Shown: positions 23,301 to 38,300, numbered from the stretch's first letter. The stretch: DNA of 64,000 nt from Cheilinus undulatus (GCF_018320785.1 NC_054873.1:35652196-35716195), one strand, 5' to 3'. Notes: a model not told the origin generated them from the sequence alone. Numbers and translations: made by a program.

Positions 23301-26300
23301 TTTTCTTAGGAATTGAAAACAATAAAGATTCTTAAATTGCTCTTCACATTTTTCAGATCTTCTCTCCAGACTGCTGACGTCTGCATTTGATGGCTATGAC
23401 CTGGAAAACATGATAACTGCCTTCCTACTGGCTCGACAGGGGGCGCTGGAAGGACCTGGCATCTTCACCTCCTACAACGAGTGGTTCAAGGTTTCTCATC
23501 AGCTTTATCACATTAGCTCAGTGTTCAATGGTATCTCTGGATCATTGTTTTTTATATTAGGGTTAGAGCATTATGGTATAATAAATCCTGACCCATATGG
23601 CCACATTCAAAGTCACTTAAATCCCCTTTGTTCCCCAGTCTGATGCTTGGTTTGAACTTCAGCAAGTCATCTTGACCAGGTCTACATGCCTAAATGCACT
23701 GAGTTTTCTGATTCTTGGGGGGGATTGTGGGCATGCGTGGGGGAACGTATTTTTGTTAGAAAAGCCTGAAAAAGTGTACTTTTTGCATAATCTGTTACCT
23801 TTAATTTAAAAAACGCATTTTATTGTTTCATCAGTGGCATGATACCTCTCTACTTTTTCAGATGTCATTTGGTGGTGGCAGCAGCTACCATGCAAGCAGT
23901 AAGAAATCTCTGGTGTTTCTGCTGAAGTTCCTCTCAGACCTGGTGCCTTTTGAACCACCACAGTACCTCAAGGTGACTTTCTGCAATTGTTTCTATCTCT
24001 GAAACATTTTACTAACCCCATGTAGAAGATATGTGGATAGTCAACAGGGCTGAATTGGAAACTTCTGCACTAATCAGGCAGATACTAGGAAGACAAAGTG
24101 TGGGAATGGAGACAAAAGATAACTATAGTGAATGCAATTATAATGTGTTTGAAATACAGTTGTCATTTTTACCACCTTTGCATCACACTCACCTACAGGT
24201 TCACATTCTGCACCCTCCATATGTACCTATGAAACACCGCAGTCTGCTGATGGAGTATGTCTCCCTGGCAAAGACTAGACTGGCTGATCTTAAGGTAAGG
24301 GGGATGTAATCCTACATAATAGGAGCAAACTACAAATCCTTAATATCTGAATATTTCTTACCTACTGTCATTCATATCGAACCAGTAAACAAGTATGTCT
24401 TGTGTTCATGCAGGAATCAGTGGAGGATATGGGTTTATATGAGGATGTTTCTGGTGCAGGAGCATCATCAGTGCAGGTAACACTGACACCCAGTGGTTTG
24501 TTTGTGTAATGAGCCCCGCTAATAAATTGTGAATGCTTAATCATTTTCAATTATTATAAATGATGAGAGGCCTCAGGCAGAATGTTTTGATGAAGTTTAT
24601 AGATCACCTGGCATAGGAAAGGCACAAAGACAAGGAAACACGGGGGAGATATTTCCAGATTTGTCTAGAATCCTGACCTGAAGAGCCCCAAGACTTATAT
24701 TATTTATAAGGATGGTATAGTTGCTCAAACATCAGCCTACCCATTTGTTTAAGTCAGAGCTAATAATTTTTCCTAAATGTTCTCAAACTGAGATATGAAA
24801 CCTAAAAAAAATTTCAGCTCCTGGTTCAGAAACTTTTAATGTAGTAAATTTTAATTCTGAACTTCATGTAATTGCCTTTGTGTAATGAAAATGAAGATTA
24901 AATACTGTATGAGGGACTCAAGATTGATGTTTTACACTCTGCACTTATTTTAAACCATCTGTCATCTGTTATATATACTTGCATGTGAAGGACCTAAACA
25001 CATGCGTCAGTGCAGTGCTTCCCAAAGTACGGCCTTGGGCCCACTGGTAGGCCTAAGAGGTAGGTAGTAGAGGTGGGAATCTTTAGGCACCTCACGATTT
25101 GATTTGATTACTGCATCAATTATGATGCATTTTGATGCTCTTTTTTTACATTTATGTTGTTCTCACTGTGTCAAACATGATAAAAACATTATATATTTGT
25201 TCAGAAAAAAGAGATAAATTTAATTTCCATGATCCTCTAATGGGAGATGTGTGTAAACTTGAAAATTACAATTGCGCTGAACCAAAGGTAGCAGAATCCT
25301 TTCCTTGTAACATTTCTAGAATTACAAACATAAAGATGTCCTTTTTCCACTGATGAACAACTGGTAATCTAAAATTTGCTGTTACATGCTGCATGTCAGA
25401 GTTCCACCTTTTTTTCCTGCTATTCCACAGTATTAAATATCTAAATAATTGATTTTTACCGATTATTGGACATTTATAAATCGATTCATAATCTTCCACT
25501 TCCACATCACAATGCATCTAAGAATCGATTCTTTCTCCCATCTCTAGGTTGGTGGGCTGCGAAAGGCTATTTACAATAATTAAAAATCATAGAAGTTGTT
25601 AAAAAAATGTTCATAACATTTGAAATGATCAGAAATAACTTGATTACATTTTACTATTTTAACACTCAGAAGTAATAACACACAGTCAGAAGTGTTGACT
25701 CATGTCACCTTTTATAATTTATTTTGTCTTATGTATAAAACAGATGTCATGGTTTAACTGATGTTGGATTGACTGGTGACACTCCATTAAACATTCTACT
25801 ATGTGGTTTTAAGAATTTATCAGTGTCTTCTGAGACAATAATGCTACTTGGAAAGGGTTTGCTGAGCCACAAAGTACTTTTACAGAGATAAATATTAGAA
25901 AAATGTTAAATCCCTGTTTATAAAACATAATGTGATAAATAAAAGTAAATATTTGATCTTGTGTTATGGTTGTACAAGGATTCATAACTTTTGGTATGAT
26001 TGTGATACTGTTAGAATATGGTGAAGACGTTTCATAAGCACTAAGTCACACGGAAATTATTTCACCAAGTTTTATATAAAGAATCAAAAATAGACCTAGA
26101 AGTAAATTTGACTATGCACTTTTTGTTTGAAAACACTAAAATATTAACATGAAAAAAATTAACTGGAATTCCTTTCAGTACTACTTAAATGATACAATAT
26201 CAGTTATTTAAACATTTGATAGTACTGAGGAGTATCAAAGTTATAAAAGAGAAAACAGATGGGCTCCACAGTTTTATTTCTACCTAAAGTTGCTCCAAGT

Positions 26301-29300
26301 GAAAGAGAGAGGTGGGTGTTCTACATTAAAACTGAGTTTAGTCAAAGAGCACCAGTGGTTACAAACAAAGCAGTGATTCTGAGAAAGATGATGTTCTCTG
26401 ATTGTTTCACATTAGTTTTGATCTAAATAACTTGGCAATATATCAACACAGACTTTCAGAAAGGTGCTGAAGATTTTATTTGGTTTTGGCTGAAGATGTG
26501 CTCTATCCTTCCTTGTGGGCCACCCTCAACCAGACAGATGCAGTTCAGACAGATGGAGAGCAGAGGAAAGAGACAGCGATGTTTCCTATTCCCTGAAAGT
26601 TTTCTTTATGTCCTGACCTGTGGACTTATTTTGAATTCACCTCCATAAATAAACCTGCATTGTATGCTATCTGGACTGTAACCACGATATTAAAGCGTGG
26701 TAATCGTAAAGGGTTTTAGTGTTAGTACAAGTTTTAACAGTTTTGTTGACTGTTGGGGAATATTACTGCTGTTTTTATTAAGACCCTCTCAGCCATGCCA
26801 TTCAAGAATTCAGAAATGGTGCTTGTTTTTCCTTCCTGCACTGTTCAGAGAGAGAGGTTCTTTGTTAATGTCTAGATTTCATGTTTCTTTTTTGAGTAAT
26901 GTGGGCATGTAATACAGCTTAACAGTTACTGAACAACACTAAGACAGATATGAGTCTGCAGTGGTATCTATTTTGAAAGGGAGGTTTTTGTGTAGAATCA
27001 CTGCTATTGTTAAACGGGACATTTGTGTTTAAACTGGCCTTCCTAATTTGCAGTTAAACCCCCAACTTTTAACACAGTGCAGTATAATCTTTGTGTATTT
27101 GCTTCCTCAGTGCCAGGCTGCCCAGGATGTGGACAAAGCTGTTTCTCTGTTTGAAAGCACCAGCAAAATCTCAGCCACAGTTATGGAGGCCAGGTACATC
27201 AATAGTTTATTGACTGCAGCATGTTAACAAGGTATATGATCATGAAACATGTAGATGTTTTAAATGAAAAGTTTAATGACACCACTGTCGTCTCAGTATT
27301 TTCCGTAGGCCATATTTCCTCACACGCTTCCTCCCTGCTTTGCTGACACCAAGAGTGGTGAGCAACTTACTTTCTGTTTTTTATTATATATACGTTACAT
27401 CTTACCTTGGGATTTGTCTGACGTCTTCACACCATGAATAGTAATTAACCTTTTTTAACTTTCAGCTTCCTGTGAAAGCTGATGCTCGGATGAGTTTCAT
27501 AGAAGCCCTGAAAAAGTGAGTTATTTTCAGAAACTCATATTAGGTTATAGTATATCATGTCTCTTATTTTGTTATTTAAAGATGAGAGTTTGGCTGTTTT
27601 TCTATTTTCAGAGCAGATAAGATCCCTGCTGCACAGTATTCATCTTATTTGGAGGCTTGTCAGAGAGAGAGGCAGCAGGATAGTGAGTATTCCTTCCAAG
27701 CAAAATAATCATTCAGTTTCCTTTTATTTGTGGTTTTTCAGCAAAATACATTAGATTTCCTGTACTAATGTACCAGTGCATTTTAATCCTAAAGAAATCT
27801 GTTTTCTTTTGACAAGTTTGATATTTAGAATGAAATGTTGATATGAAATGAGTAAATGTTTCAATAAAAATATCTATATCGTACTGCATGCTTACAATTT
27901 GTTCAACTGCAGTCAGATGAAAGATGAACTATTGAACTACATTTAAACGTTACTGTACTCTGACATGTTTTTGTTTCAGAAAGTGTCGTGTGTTTGGACA
28001 CAAAGGATGATCCTCTGGAGGTCTTGAAGATTCAGCTGCAGGAGTTTACACTGCTGGTTGTTGAGGGGAATGATGGAGGTAAACCTTGAAGAACATTAGG
28101 ATACTTCACACAAACAAAAACAACAAATGCAAACTTGATATTTTGTGGTGAGGGGAGATACTTTCTGTCTTGATGTTGATGACACTCATACAGACTTTTT
28201 CCAAGACTGTGACTGAACAGAAAATTAAACCAGAGCTGTGATCAGAGACTACCCAATGAGGTGTGAGATTAAAAAAAAAATCAAGACAGGAAGTGCAAAA
28301 AATTCAAACAAGTTGTGATTTGCTGGCAAACATAATGAAGAACTGAACACACATGGAGCCTGGTATTTTTATAGGAGTTTCAAGAGGCTTTGTTTATTAA
28401 TTGAACTATTTTTCTCCTGTTAATGAGACAGCTTATCTGAACAAATTTTGAGTTGGACATCCTGGAGGAATAGTGAGTAACTTTTTAGTGGGGTTTCTTA
28501 AAGGTAAGGAGGTGGTGATAGCTGGCATTATTGAGCAGAGGTTGGAATTGGGGGTATTGGTTGCAATCATAAACTGAAGATGGAGATGGTGCCAGAATTC
28601 TAGAAGAGGCTTGAGCTGAATACACTGAAGGTAGCTTTCTTTTTTATCGCACAAGTTGAGGAGGAAACTGATGTTTGGCAAATGGTTAAAGCAGATGTAG
28701 GCTGCTGCTGTCTGCCACTGTTTAAAGCTATAGGCTGCTGCAGGTTGCTGATTAGCTGTATTGACTAATGAAGTATCAAACGCCTTTGGGCTGCACAGGT
28801 AAAACGTTTGTGTGGGGGCATGGGTGGACTGGTGGTTAGATTGCGCCTCATGTATGCGGTCGGCCTGAGTTTAGATTCTGGCCAGCGGCTCCTTTACCAT
28901 GTGTCTCTACACCACTCTTTACTCTTCTCTGAATAAAGGTATAAAAAGCCCCAAAAAGATCTTAAAAATGCAGCTAAGAGTATTTATTATGTAGCAAACA
29001 TTTAAACTTGAGCCATATATTACTGTGTTGCAAAAGCCAATCAGTATTTGGATTTCCTGACTACCTTAAACGTATCAGAAATGATTGAACTGAGCTCCAT
29101 TCAAAAGGCAAGACTTTTTAAAGTTGTTTTCCTCTCCTCTTGATAACAGGCCTGACAAAGCTTGATTTTTTTTACTTTTTTATAAATCTTCATCACAATG
29201 CCGTGATTTCATAAACATTTTATTCATCTTAATTGTATGTGAATCACACCAGTGAAGTAATATCAGGTCAGGTCAGCTATGGGAGCATAAGCCAGTTCGG

Positions 29301-32300
29301 CACTTTGCTGCATTAACTTTGGTCCTGTACTGCTTTGGCCTCCTGATGGCCATCAACAAGGCCTGTGCCAGGCCCATGCCCCATCTCTCCGGGTATCCTC
29401 CCAGCTGCCCTCTCCATGTTTTTATGTTTCATACTCAGTCTACTCAGTCATGTATTACATTCCTAGCCTTAGTGTAACATATTCTACATGTCATGTGTTC
29501 ATATTTTGTTAGAAATGTCGGCACAGCTTTCCAGGATCTCACACACACTGAGTGTCATCTTTCCCGGCCGTACCGAAGAGCCGAGTGGACAGAAAGTCAT
29601 CAGCCTTCATGTAAACCCTCCACAGTTTCCTGAACTCCACGTCAAAGTATGCACTGATGGAATTCATAGGCTACTTTTTTATTCATGTTATCATGTTGCC
29701 TGTTCTGCTATTTAAGGTGCTGTAAATTTTTTAACATTGTTTGCTTTCTTTATGGATCTATTATTCCTGTCTTCAGGTCATCAACATGATCCTGAGAAAC
29801 TTCTGCCAATGCATGTTAAACGCTTCCCAAGCAAACCCTCCAAATAAGTGAGACAACAAAGTTTTAACAGTTCTTGTTGCAAATTTCTTGAAAATTCTTC
29901 AACTTATTGCCACACTTGAGCTTGTTTTCTCAAAATTTTTAAAGTAATTTCCGCAAATCCCATTTACAGTGGTCAGGTTTTAAATGCTGTTACTTCCCTG
30001 TCTGTCTTGGTATTTCATGCTCTACTGATAAGAATGTCACAGAACTTCCATTCAAAAAAATCAAAATTCTCCCTGTAAACCAGATTTTCCGGCCATGAAT
30101 GAATTTCTGCTTAGGTTTAGAATATGACAAAGATTAAGTGTGCCCTGAGTTCATCTCTTCCTTTGTGTTGATGCATTTTTTGCCCTTGCAGACAGAGCCT
30201 GTGGGCCTCCAGGTTTGTTGGAATTCTTCTGGGTAACACACAGCTCCTCTCAAGCCTCTTACACAGACTCTGGGATTTATTTCATAACCAGGTACATAAA
30301 TAAAACATTGTCTTCGTATCACCTTTTCATTGTTTATTAGCAGAATGTAAAATGACTTGTTCTCTTGATTTCTCTTGAAAACCGTTGAACTCTAAAGGGG
30401 TCATCCCTGAATGCAGCACACTTAATTGGACTAGCAGCGTTAGTGGTCCACCTGCATGCCTCTATGTCCCACAGTCCTCTGGTTCAGCTGGTCCCACACA
30501 TCCTGCCTAAACCTGTACCTGTGGGAGAAGCTCTAAGCTTGGCGCTGGTCTGCAGCACACACACTGACATGCTCTTCTGTGTCAGGTGAGGTTAAGGTGA
30601 ATCATTATAGTTAATGTGAAAAATGTCTCTGTAATCATCAGGTTGTGATGTTATTAACTCAGTGTCCTTGTGTTTTGCTGTCTTCTTTTTACTGTCCAGG
30701 CTGTGTGTATCGGCTATGTGTTATGGGATCTGCAGAGGAGACGCACTTCCTCAGCAACAGCAGCAGGACCACATCTTCAGCAGCCTCTATAAGAAGGTAT
30801 TGTTTATGTTAATATCAATGGGACTGTGACCTTTAAAATCCCCATTACATAGAATTAAAACTCCATTGTTTTAATGACTATCTTACATCCACATTATTTT
30901 TTACAAAGGGCCCCTTGGCTATTGTAAATTTTGGCAGCTATTTCAAATGGAGTTTTAGTCATTAGATTAGTTGACGACAACTTGAAAGATTTAAGTCCAG
31001 TTTAGCTCAATTAAAAGTCCTTTCATTTTAGTCTTTACTTTTATTCATAGCGTTTGTTCTCTCTGAACTAATATTTATCATCCAAATTGTAAAACTGATA
31101 TAAAAGTAAAACAAATATATAAATGCACTGTCAATTCCTAAACTGACTTGAAACACACTCATGAAAACACCGATATATCTCATATGCAGGTCAAACTGTC
31201 CAGCACCATTATTTTACTCTCATTTTAGTCTCCTTGATGAAAACTAGATTTACGTTTCCCTCACAGGTCACCCTTCCCCTTGCCCCTTGAAACAGAGTGG
31301 TAAGGGGTGGGGTGAAAACCTTCCCTTAAGAAATGAGACACCACTTGATTGCTGTTCATCATCACACATTGCTGATAGTGCATTTATAAGAAAACACAAC
31401 TGTTTTGTTTTCTATAATCATTTATAAATGCTAAAAATATTTACATTTATGTGCCTCCCTCGTAGTCCGTTGTGCCATTTGACAAGTGAACACAGTGCAT
31501 GGTGGGAAATTCGTCATACCCCTTGGTTTCAAGTGTGGTCCTGAAAAAGCTTCGTTTCAAGGGCTATGTAGCCCTTGGCCCTAGCCCTTGATTCAAAAGG
31601 GGATTTGGGATACCCCTTCATCTGACGAGAACGTGAAAAACCAAGAGAAAGGCCTAAGATAAGGGCTAAGGGGTGAAATGGGATTGACCTTAAGTCTCCT
31701 CTTTCTCATGGGAAAAAAAGGTAGTTGACTTAGTTTTAGTCGATAAAATTAACATTGTCATCAGCTCTTTCATTTGTAATGCCAGTACTAGGGGGTGGGA
31801 AAAAAGAAACAAAAACAGACAGTATGTCCATGTATGTCCTCACTTGTTTTACATCGACTAAATCTCTGAATAATATAAAAAATAAAAGAAACAAAGTCCT
31901 TTCAAAAAGTACTCTCCCCCCAGTTTGGCTCTCCACATCTCTATAAATGACTACTAACAGTTAACCTGACACCCCAGATGGATTTGTTTCACACATCCAT
32001 CTGGAAAATCTCACATAGACAATGTTTGGGAAAGGGCAGAGCCTTTAAAAAAAAAAAACAAGGAGGGTGGTCATATGAATGTTCTGTCTGTCACAACTTC
32101 ATGGGCAAATCAGAGCAACAAAATATTTGATGATTAGACTTTTGCAGAATCAGGTCGGGAGAAGGGCAAAAACATTGTTTCTGCAAAGAAAATAACTTAA
32201 TGCTGTTCTTTGTTCTTTTATTGAAGAAATGTCATCAAGTTCTGATGAAACTGACACTTTAGCAGCATCCACACTAATGTCTTCTGACATAATTGCACCG

Positions 32301-35300
32301 GCCTCTTGTCGCTGCTTGCTTACATCATGACTCAGCTGCTACGGAAATATTTCCTCTTACTCCTGATTGGTCCAGTCACATTCTTTCAGGGCCCAGTCTC
32401 TTCAGATGGGAGCTTTGCAAGATGGATTTGCCAGTGAGAAACATGCAGACGGGCGAATCCATCTGCTTTACAAGGTTAACCAACAGTGGAACCTAAGTTA
32501 CATGAGGATAACATAAATTGTAGATAACTGGTTAAAGAAGTAGTCAACATTGGGTCAAAAAACAGCAGGCTAAAGTTGGACAGCTTTAAAAAGAAGTTAG
32601 AGAATTGAAATGTAATGAATTGAAACTGATACAAATTGTAGTAAATAATAAAAATATAATAATAATAATAAATCTTTATTCAAAAAGTTCTTCACAAAAC
32701 AGGTTTTACAAAATACTTTACAGAACATAAAGAATGCACAGCAGATCAACAAAACAACAAATTACATGGGACCAATTTTGTTTATGCACCAGCCTGGTGC
32801 ATAAAACCTGATAAGAGAAAAATTTAAGTAAAAGCGGTTAGTTTAAGGACATGTTGTAGTCAACCCCTTCATAAAGTCAGGAAATGTCCTCCGGGAAAGA
32901 ATGTTTTTAAAAATGACTCAAAAGAAAGTATAATAAGCCAAAGAATAAATACATTAATCATGCACATTCTCTTTTTGAGGAGATTTTGTGTTTTTTGGTC
33001 AATCAGACATGATGATCTTTTATTATATGATAGTTAATGATTGAAAACTTGCATATGATTGTATTACTTAAACTCAACATGAAACTGTGTTCATTTAGCT
33101 CCTGTACCTCATCCCGAGACTGTTGCCTGAAGCCAGAAGAGCTCCTGTCATTGCTGGAGGTCCAGTCAGTGAACTCCTGGAGGAGAACCTACCCAGTCTG
33201 TGGAGCAGTGCCACAGACACCAACCACACTTGGAGGAAGACTGCCTGGAATCTGTGGAGGCATGCTGCTTTCTCTCAGCTACGACACAAACCTCAGTACC
33301 AGGTACAGTGGCTTCTGTTAGAAACAGTGCAGAATATAATGTTCAGTGAGAATTATTGATCAGAACATTTGAAAATTTCACTTGATTGTTTAATTAAACC
33401 AATTTATGCATTTATTGATTGTTTGTAAAGTTGAGTTTCTCAGAATGGCTGACCAATGAGCTTCAAGTTCAGAGAAGTGAAGATGCTCTCTCAGACTCAG
33501 AGCGGTGAGGCAGTAAACACACATATAGCTACACAGCTGCTATAAACACAACAGAAATTATGCTGATTCACATAGTAACCCTGTGTGTTTTTGTGTGGGT
33601 GAATAAAGTCAGGAGTACCAGCAGTGGGCCTGCTTGGAGCACTACCTGCCTCTCCCAGAGGAGCAGGGAGGCTGTGGAGGAGACATAAAGAACCTTTGTG
33701 CTCATCTGCTCACTGCCATCATGGATCAGCAGCACTTAAGGTGGTGTACAAGTTCATTTAAAAGGCTGGCATGTTAGCTGTATTAAATGCTTTAAATGCC
33801 TTCTATGGTATGAAACTGTTATATAGTTATTGTGTGTCTTGTTAAGTTCTACTGAGTTATTGCATATGAAATATGTTTTTAAAAATCTGCATTTATAGTC
33901 TTTATGATGGATCCCCCAGGACACAATTTTAAACTTAATTTGTGATGAAGTAAAATCTGCTCAAATCCTGGTGTTCCTTCATGGAGAAAATATTAAAGTC
34001 ATAGACTGTATAGAAAAACTTACTATGCATCTCCCTCTGCTTCCATTGTAGAAACTAGACCGAGAATACCCCTGTGACTGGAATTTTAATTTTATACTGG
34101 TGATTCCCTTTTGCTGAGAATGACCAATTCAACTAACCTGGCAAGCCAGATGGATGTGTTTCACACATCCATCTGGTAAACCACTCATAGACCATGTTTG
34201 GGAAAGGGCAGAGCCTTTGAAAAAAAAAAAGAGGGTGATTGAATGAATGTTCTGTCTGTCACATCTTTACGGGCCAATCAGAGCAACAAAACATGTGACG
34301 TAGCTGCTAATGAGGACTAAATTCCATAGAGAACTGCATAACGTGAACCATGGAGACTGTAGACATGTCAGTACACGACTTTTATCATTTTTGAAAAGAA
34401 AACACTCAATGCTGTTCTTTGTTGTTCTTTAACGAAGAAATGTTTTCAAGTTCTGATTAAACTGATGCTTTAGCAGCATCCATGTTAATGTCTTCCGCCA
34501 TAATTGCACCGGTTTCTTGTTGCTGCTTGCTTACGTCACGACTCTGTCGTGCAAAAAAGTACTTCCCCTTTGTCGCTGATTGGTCCTGTCACTTTCTAAC
34601 CAGGCCAAAATGGTTCAGACAGGAGCTTTGTAAGATTGATTCAGTGATAAACACGGAAATGGGCGTATCCATCTGCTTTGCAAGGTTACAGCTAAACTTC
34701 TCAGCACTCAGAACACTTGGAAAGAAAAGCATCCTTTTTTTCAACAAAGAGGGATTTTTGGGGTTTGTAGCTTTAATTGCAGCCTGTCAGCAGGAGGAAC
34801 TCCAATTTTTGTTTCTTTTCTTACTGGAAATTATTGTGCCATTCATTCTTTGTTCAGGTACACTGAACTAATCTAAGGTAGAAAAGTTTGATATAGAAAA
34901 AGGAACAGCTTAACTAACCCAGCACACCAGAAAGACTGTTTTATTTATTAACTGCATGGGATATATTTCATATTTATCTGGAAAACCTCTCATACAAAGC
35001 TTCTGGGAAGGGAAGGACTTTTAAAAAAATTCTTGAAAGGTGATGCAACGAACGTTCTGTTTGTCGCATTTATGACAGGCCAGTCAGAGCAACAAGACAC
35101 AATGAGGTAGTAGGCATGTGCAGCTCGGGTAGTAACCTGGTTTTGGCAGACAGGTGCTGTTGTAGGAAGGGCAGAGCTAGTTGGTGGATAAAACTCATAC
35201 CGAGGTCGGTGGATAGAAGTGCAAAACTTCCTCTCCAGATTATTGAGTCCTCTGAAAAATAGGACTGTCATGGTGATAGTTTTTAAAGGTGGTATACCTC

Positions 35301-38300
35301 AGAGGATGACAAGGAGTTGAGGATTTTACCAGCAATTTGGTGTCAGCAGTGTGTTCATGATCAGTTACACTTTCATTTTCCATGATCAGAGATAATTTCA
35401 TCCGATTTCACTACTCGATGTCAGTGTTATTTTTTAATGGCTCTAGATTTAGGCTCCAGTCTTCGGTAGTCACCTCAGCAAAATGCAACAATATTTTAGT
35501 TGGGACATTACACTCTACTAGTTGGACATAAAGCTCTACTCCACTGCTCAAAAAATAAAGGGAACACTTAGATAACACATCACAGATCACGATGAATGAA
35601 ACATTCCAGTTGAAAATCTTTATTTATTACATAGTGGAATGCGTTGAGAACAAAATAACATAAGAACGATCAATGGAAACCAGTATCATTAACCCATGAA
35701 GGACTGAATTCACAATCAAGCTCAAAATAAAAGTGGAAAAAGAGATCACAGGTTGATCCAACATCTGTGAAAATTCCTCAAGATGACTCAAAATGAAGCT
35801 CAGTAGTGTGTATGGCCTCCATGGGCCTTTATGCATTCCCTACAACATCTGGGCATGCTCCTGGTGAGAAAAGGGATGGTCTCCTGAGGGATCTCCTCCC
35901 AGACCTGGATCGGGGCACTTCTCCTTTCCGCCTGTTGTCTGTCCCATTTGCACAATTGGACAGGTTGACATCCTGGAAGTGTGATTGACTTGGAGTTACA
36001 TTGTGATGATTATGTGTTCCCTGTATTTTTTTGAGCAGTGTAGTTAAGATGAACCTTATGCCTCTGTGGTGCAACCAAACAATGACACAGCTTAAGTTAT
36101 AACCAAACTAGTTTCAACATAGGGTTTAGGATTGATTCACGCCATAACTGAAGACACAACTTGCACATAACTGGTGCAATAGGCTTTTGTACTCAAATCT
36201 TGTGTCTTAAAGGGGATATGTTATGAAAAACCTACTTTGTTGGATTTTTGCATGTATATTTGGCTATTCAGAATAACTACCAAACCACAAAATGTGAGAT
36301 AAGGCAACTCAGTCCTTGTAGAGGTCTACTAATGCCTGAAACACCAACAGAGGTTGCCTTGAGCCATTGTGTATTTTGACCAAAGCACAGATGTTTCATT
36401 TAGACTACAGGGGACTGTATTGGATGGTGGAAAAGGGGTATGATAGGTCACCATGAAAGTGTTTTTAAATGCATTTCAAACTCAGAGCACAGTTTTATAG
36501 CTTGGTTGAAAACAATAAAACAGCTACTCAGAGTCTTTGTCTCATCTACTTTTTTTAGAGTTTAGTGTTATTAAGCAGTAACTTTTATGTCAACAGCAGC
36601 CAGAGCTTTCAACACCTACATCCCAGAGTGTCAGAAAGAGGAACCTGTCTGCCGGACATCCTGTCCAGATTACAGGTGTGTGACATCAGTTTATCTCATA
36701 CAGACAAATATTGTCAGTACCTGCTATGATGTGATCTCTGACCTGTGTATATGTGTATTGTGCGAGTATGTAGGAGCTCGTCTATGAGATGGAAATGACT
36801 GACCATGCTAGTAGCAGTAGAAGAAGTGCTGGTGTCTTTGATTTCCTGTTTGAGCTGGTGGATCAGAGATGTTTTCCTCCAGGGACTTCAGCCTCACCCA
36901 GAATGAGCACTGAGCTCAACCTGCAACACATAATGAACTCATGGAACAGGTACACACGTACATGGTTGGTGTAAGGGTTCAGCTGTTGAACAGTTTGGGG
37001 TCTCCTTTGCATGTGCATTGATGTCCACTGCAGAATTGCGCCCTGTTTTAAACCAATAAAATAACCAGAATTGAGTTGTTGCTTTATTTTACAGAGCAGT
37101 CTTTCACAGACTGATGAACCTCTTCTCATCATTACTTGAAAAAGACTTGGCCTCTCTGGGATGCTCATTATTTACACAGTCAAGTTGCTTATCTGTTGCC
37201 ACTTAATAGCATATATAGTTCTACATTTTTTTTTTACAAGGTGTTTTCATTTAGCATTTCCCATCTGTACTCTTGTTGCCAACTATTTTCAAATGTGTTG
37301 CTTGCACAAAATCAAACACGGGCATCAATTTTTCTAATATTTTCAATATTTATTGTGGAGAACACAGGAAGGGGGTTGACTGGCAGCTCAATGTGACTAA
37401 GGTGTTTCAATTGTAAACAAAAATTGGGTGCTCTTGGAAAACAGGGGGAAAGAACGATTCAAAAAGGGAGAAAACCAGGCACTCCATACACAAAAATAGT
37501 GCAAATGAGGAAGGAAATACTAAAAAGCCTTTATTGTAATGACCAAATAATTAAAAAGCCAACATGTTTCGACCAATTTGGTCTTTGTCAGGGCTGACTT
37601 ATTGTGTTTGTGTTATTTTTAATTAGATATGGGGTCTTGTTGTTTTGAAAATAACCACTTTCTGCTTTTATGAACATTATTCACAGTGTCACATCTTTTT
37701 TGGAAACACTGTTGTGGAGATACTCTCTGTCTTTGTACACCATAGAGTGCTGCTGACTCTACCAGCTGTGTTGATGGTTCATGTTAAGACTGAAGGAGAG
37801 AGGATGACTCTGGACTGTAACAAACTGATTAAACATGTCAACAAGCATCAGGTCAGTTGATAATATTTTTACTGCTGAAATTTCTAATATGTTCATATAC
37901 CAATTCTGGTCAGGTGTATAGTGCTTATATATGAGACATGCCTCTACGCTCAGCCTTATTGCTCTGTTTCCTTCTACTCTTCATATAACAGAGGCAGGTG
38001 TGTTCCCCAGCTGGTTTGCTGCCTTTCCATCTGACAACACACTTCGTAAAGGTGAGAAAGTGGTATTTTAAACCAGTTATAGATTGAATCTAAGAGGCAG
38101 TTTTCATAGTATGCCAACAAGTTCTACATTTAAAAAAAAAAAGATTTGTTTGTTCTCCTGTCCTCTGCAGAGTGTTTTATGTGCCAGTGTACGTTGTGGA
38201 CGCTCAAGGGAGGAGGTCAACAGAGCCTGGTCTCAAATCAGCTTACACTGCCCTCTTCTTCTGGTCTCCACAGTGGTAATGTTTGTTCAGCTGATGAGCT

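Larger units (their letters stand above)
30797..33098 (+). other. fanca intron 26, repeat-rich
   Basis: Three layers are visible: flanking pieces with TAGTTGACGACAA / TTAGTTTTAGTCGATAAAA words (about 30950-31260 and 31720-31765), an inverted-repeat element at 31266-31692 lying between them, and the MITE at 31962-32478. The remainder is AT-rich. Confidence 0.55.
33741..36596 (+). other. fanca intron 29, repeat-rich
   Basis: This 2.9-kb intron contains family A MITE copies at 34134-34688 and about 34915-35120 and a mariner-like MITE at 35542-36040. No additional exon was supported; the frame at 34482-34871 lies inside the MITE. Confidence 0.6.

Noticed and set aside
37096-37205. Open segment after a good TTTTACAG acceptor, tempting as an extra fanca exon ([16 protein letters not shown]...).
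   Set aside because: It has no usable donor in a compatible phase and runs to a stop. Joining exon 31 directly to 37746 aligns with human FANCA without a gap.
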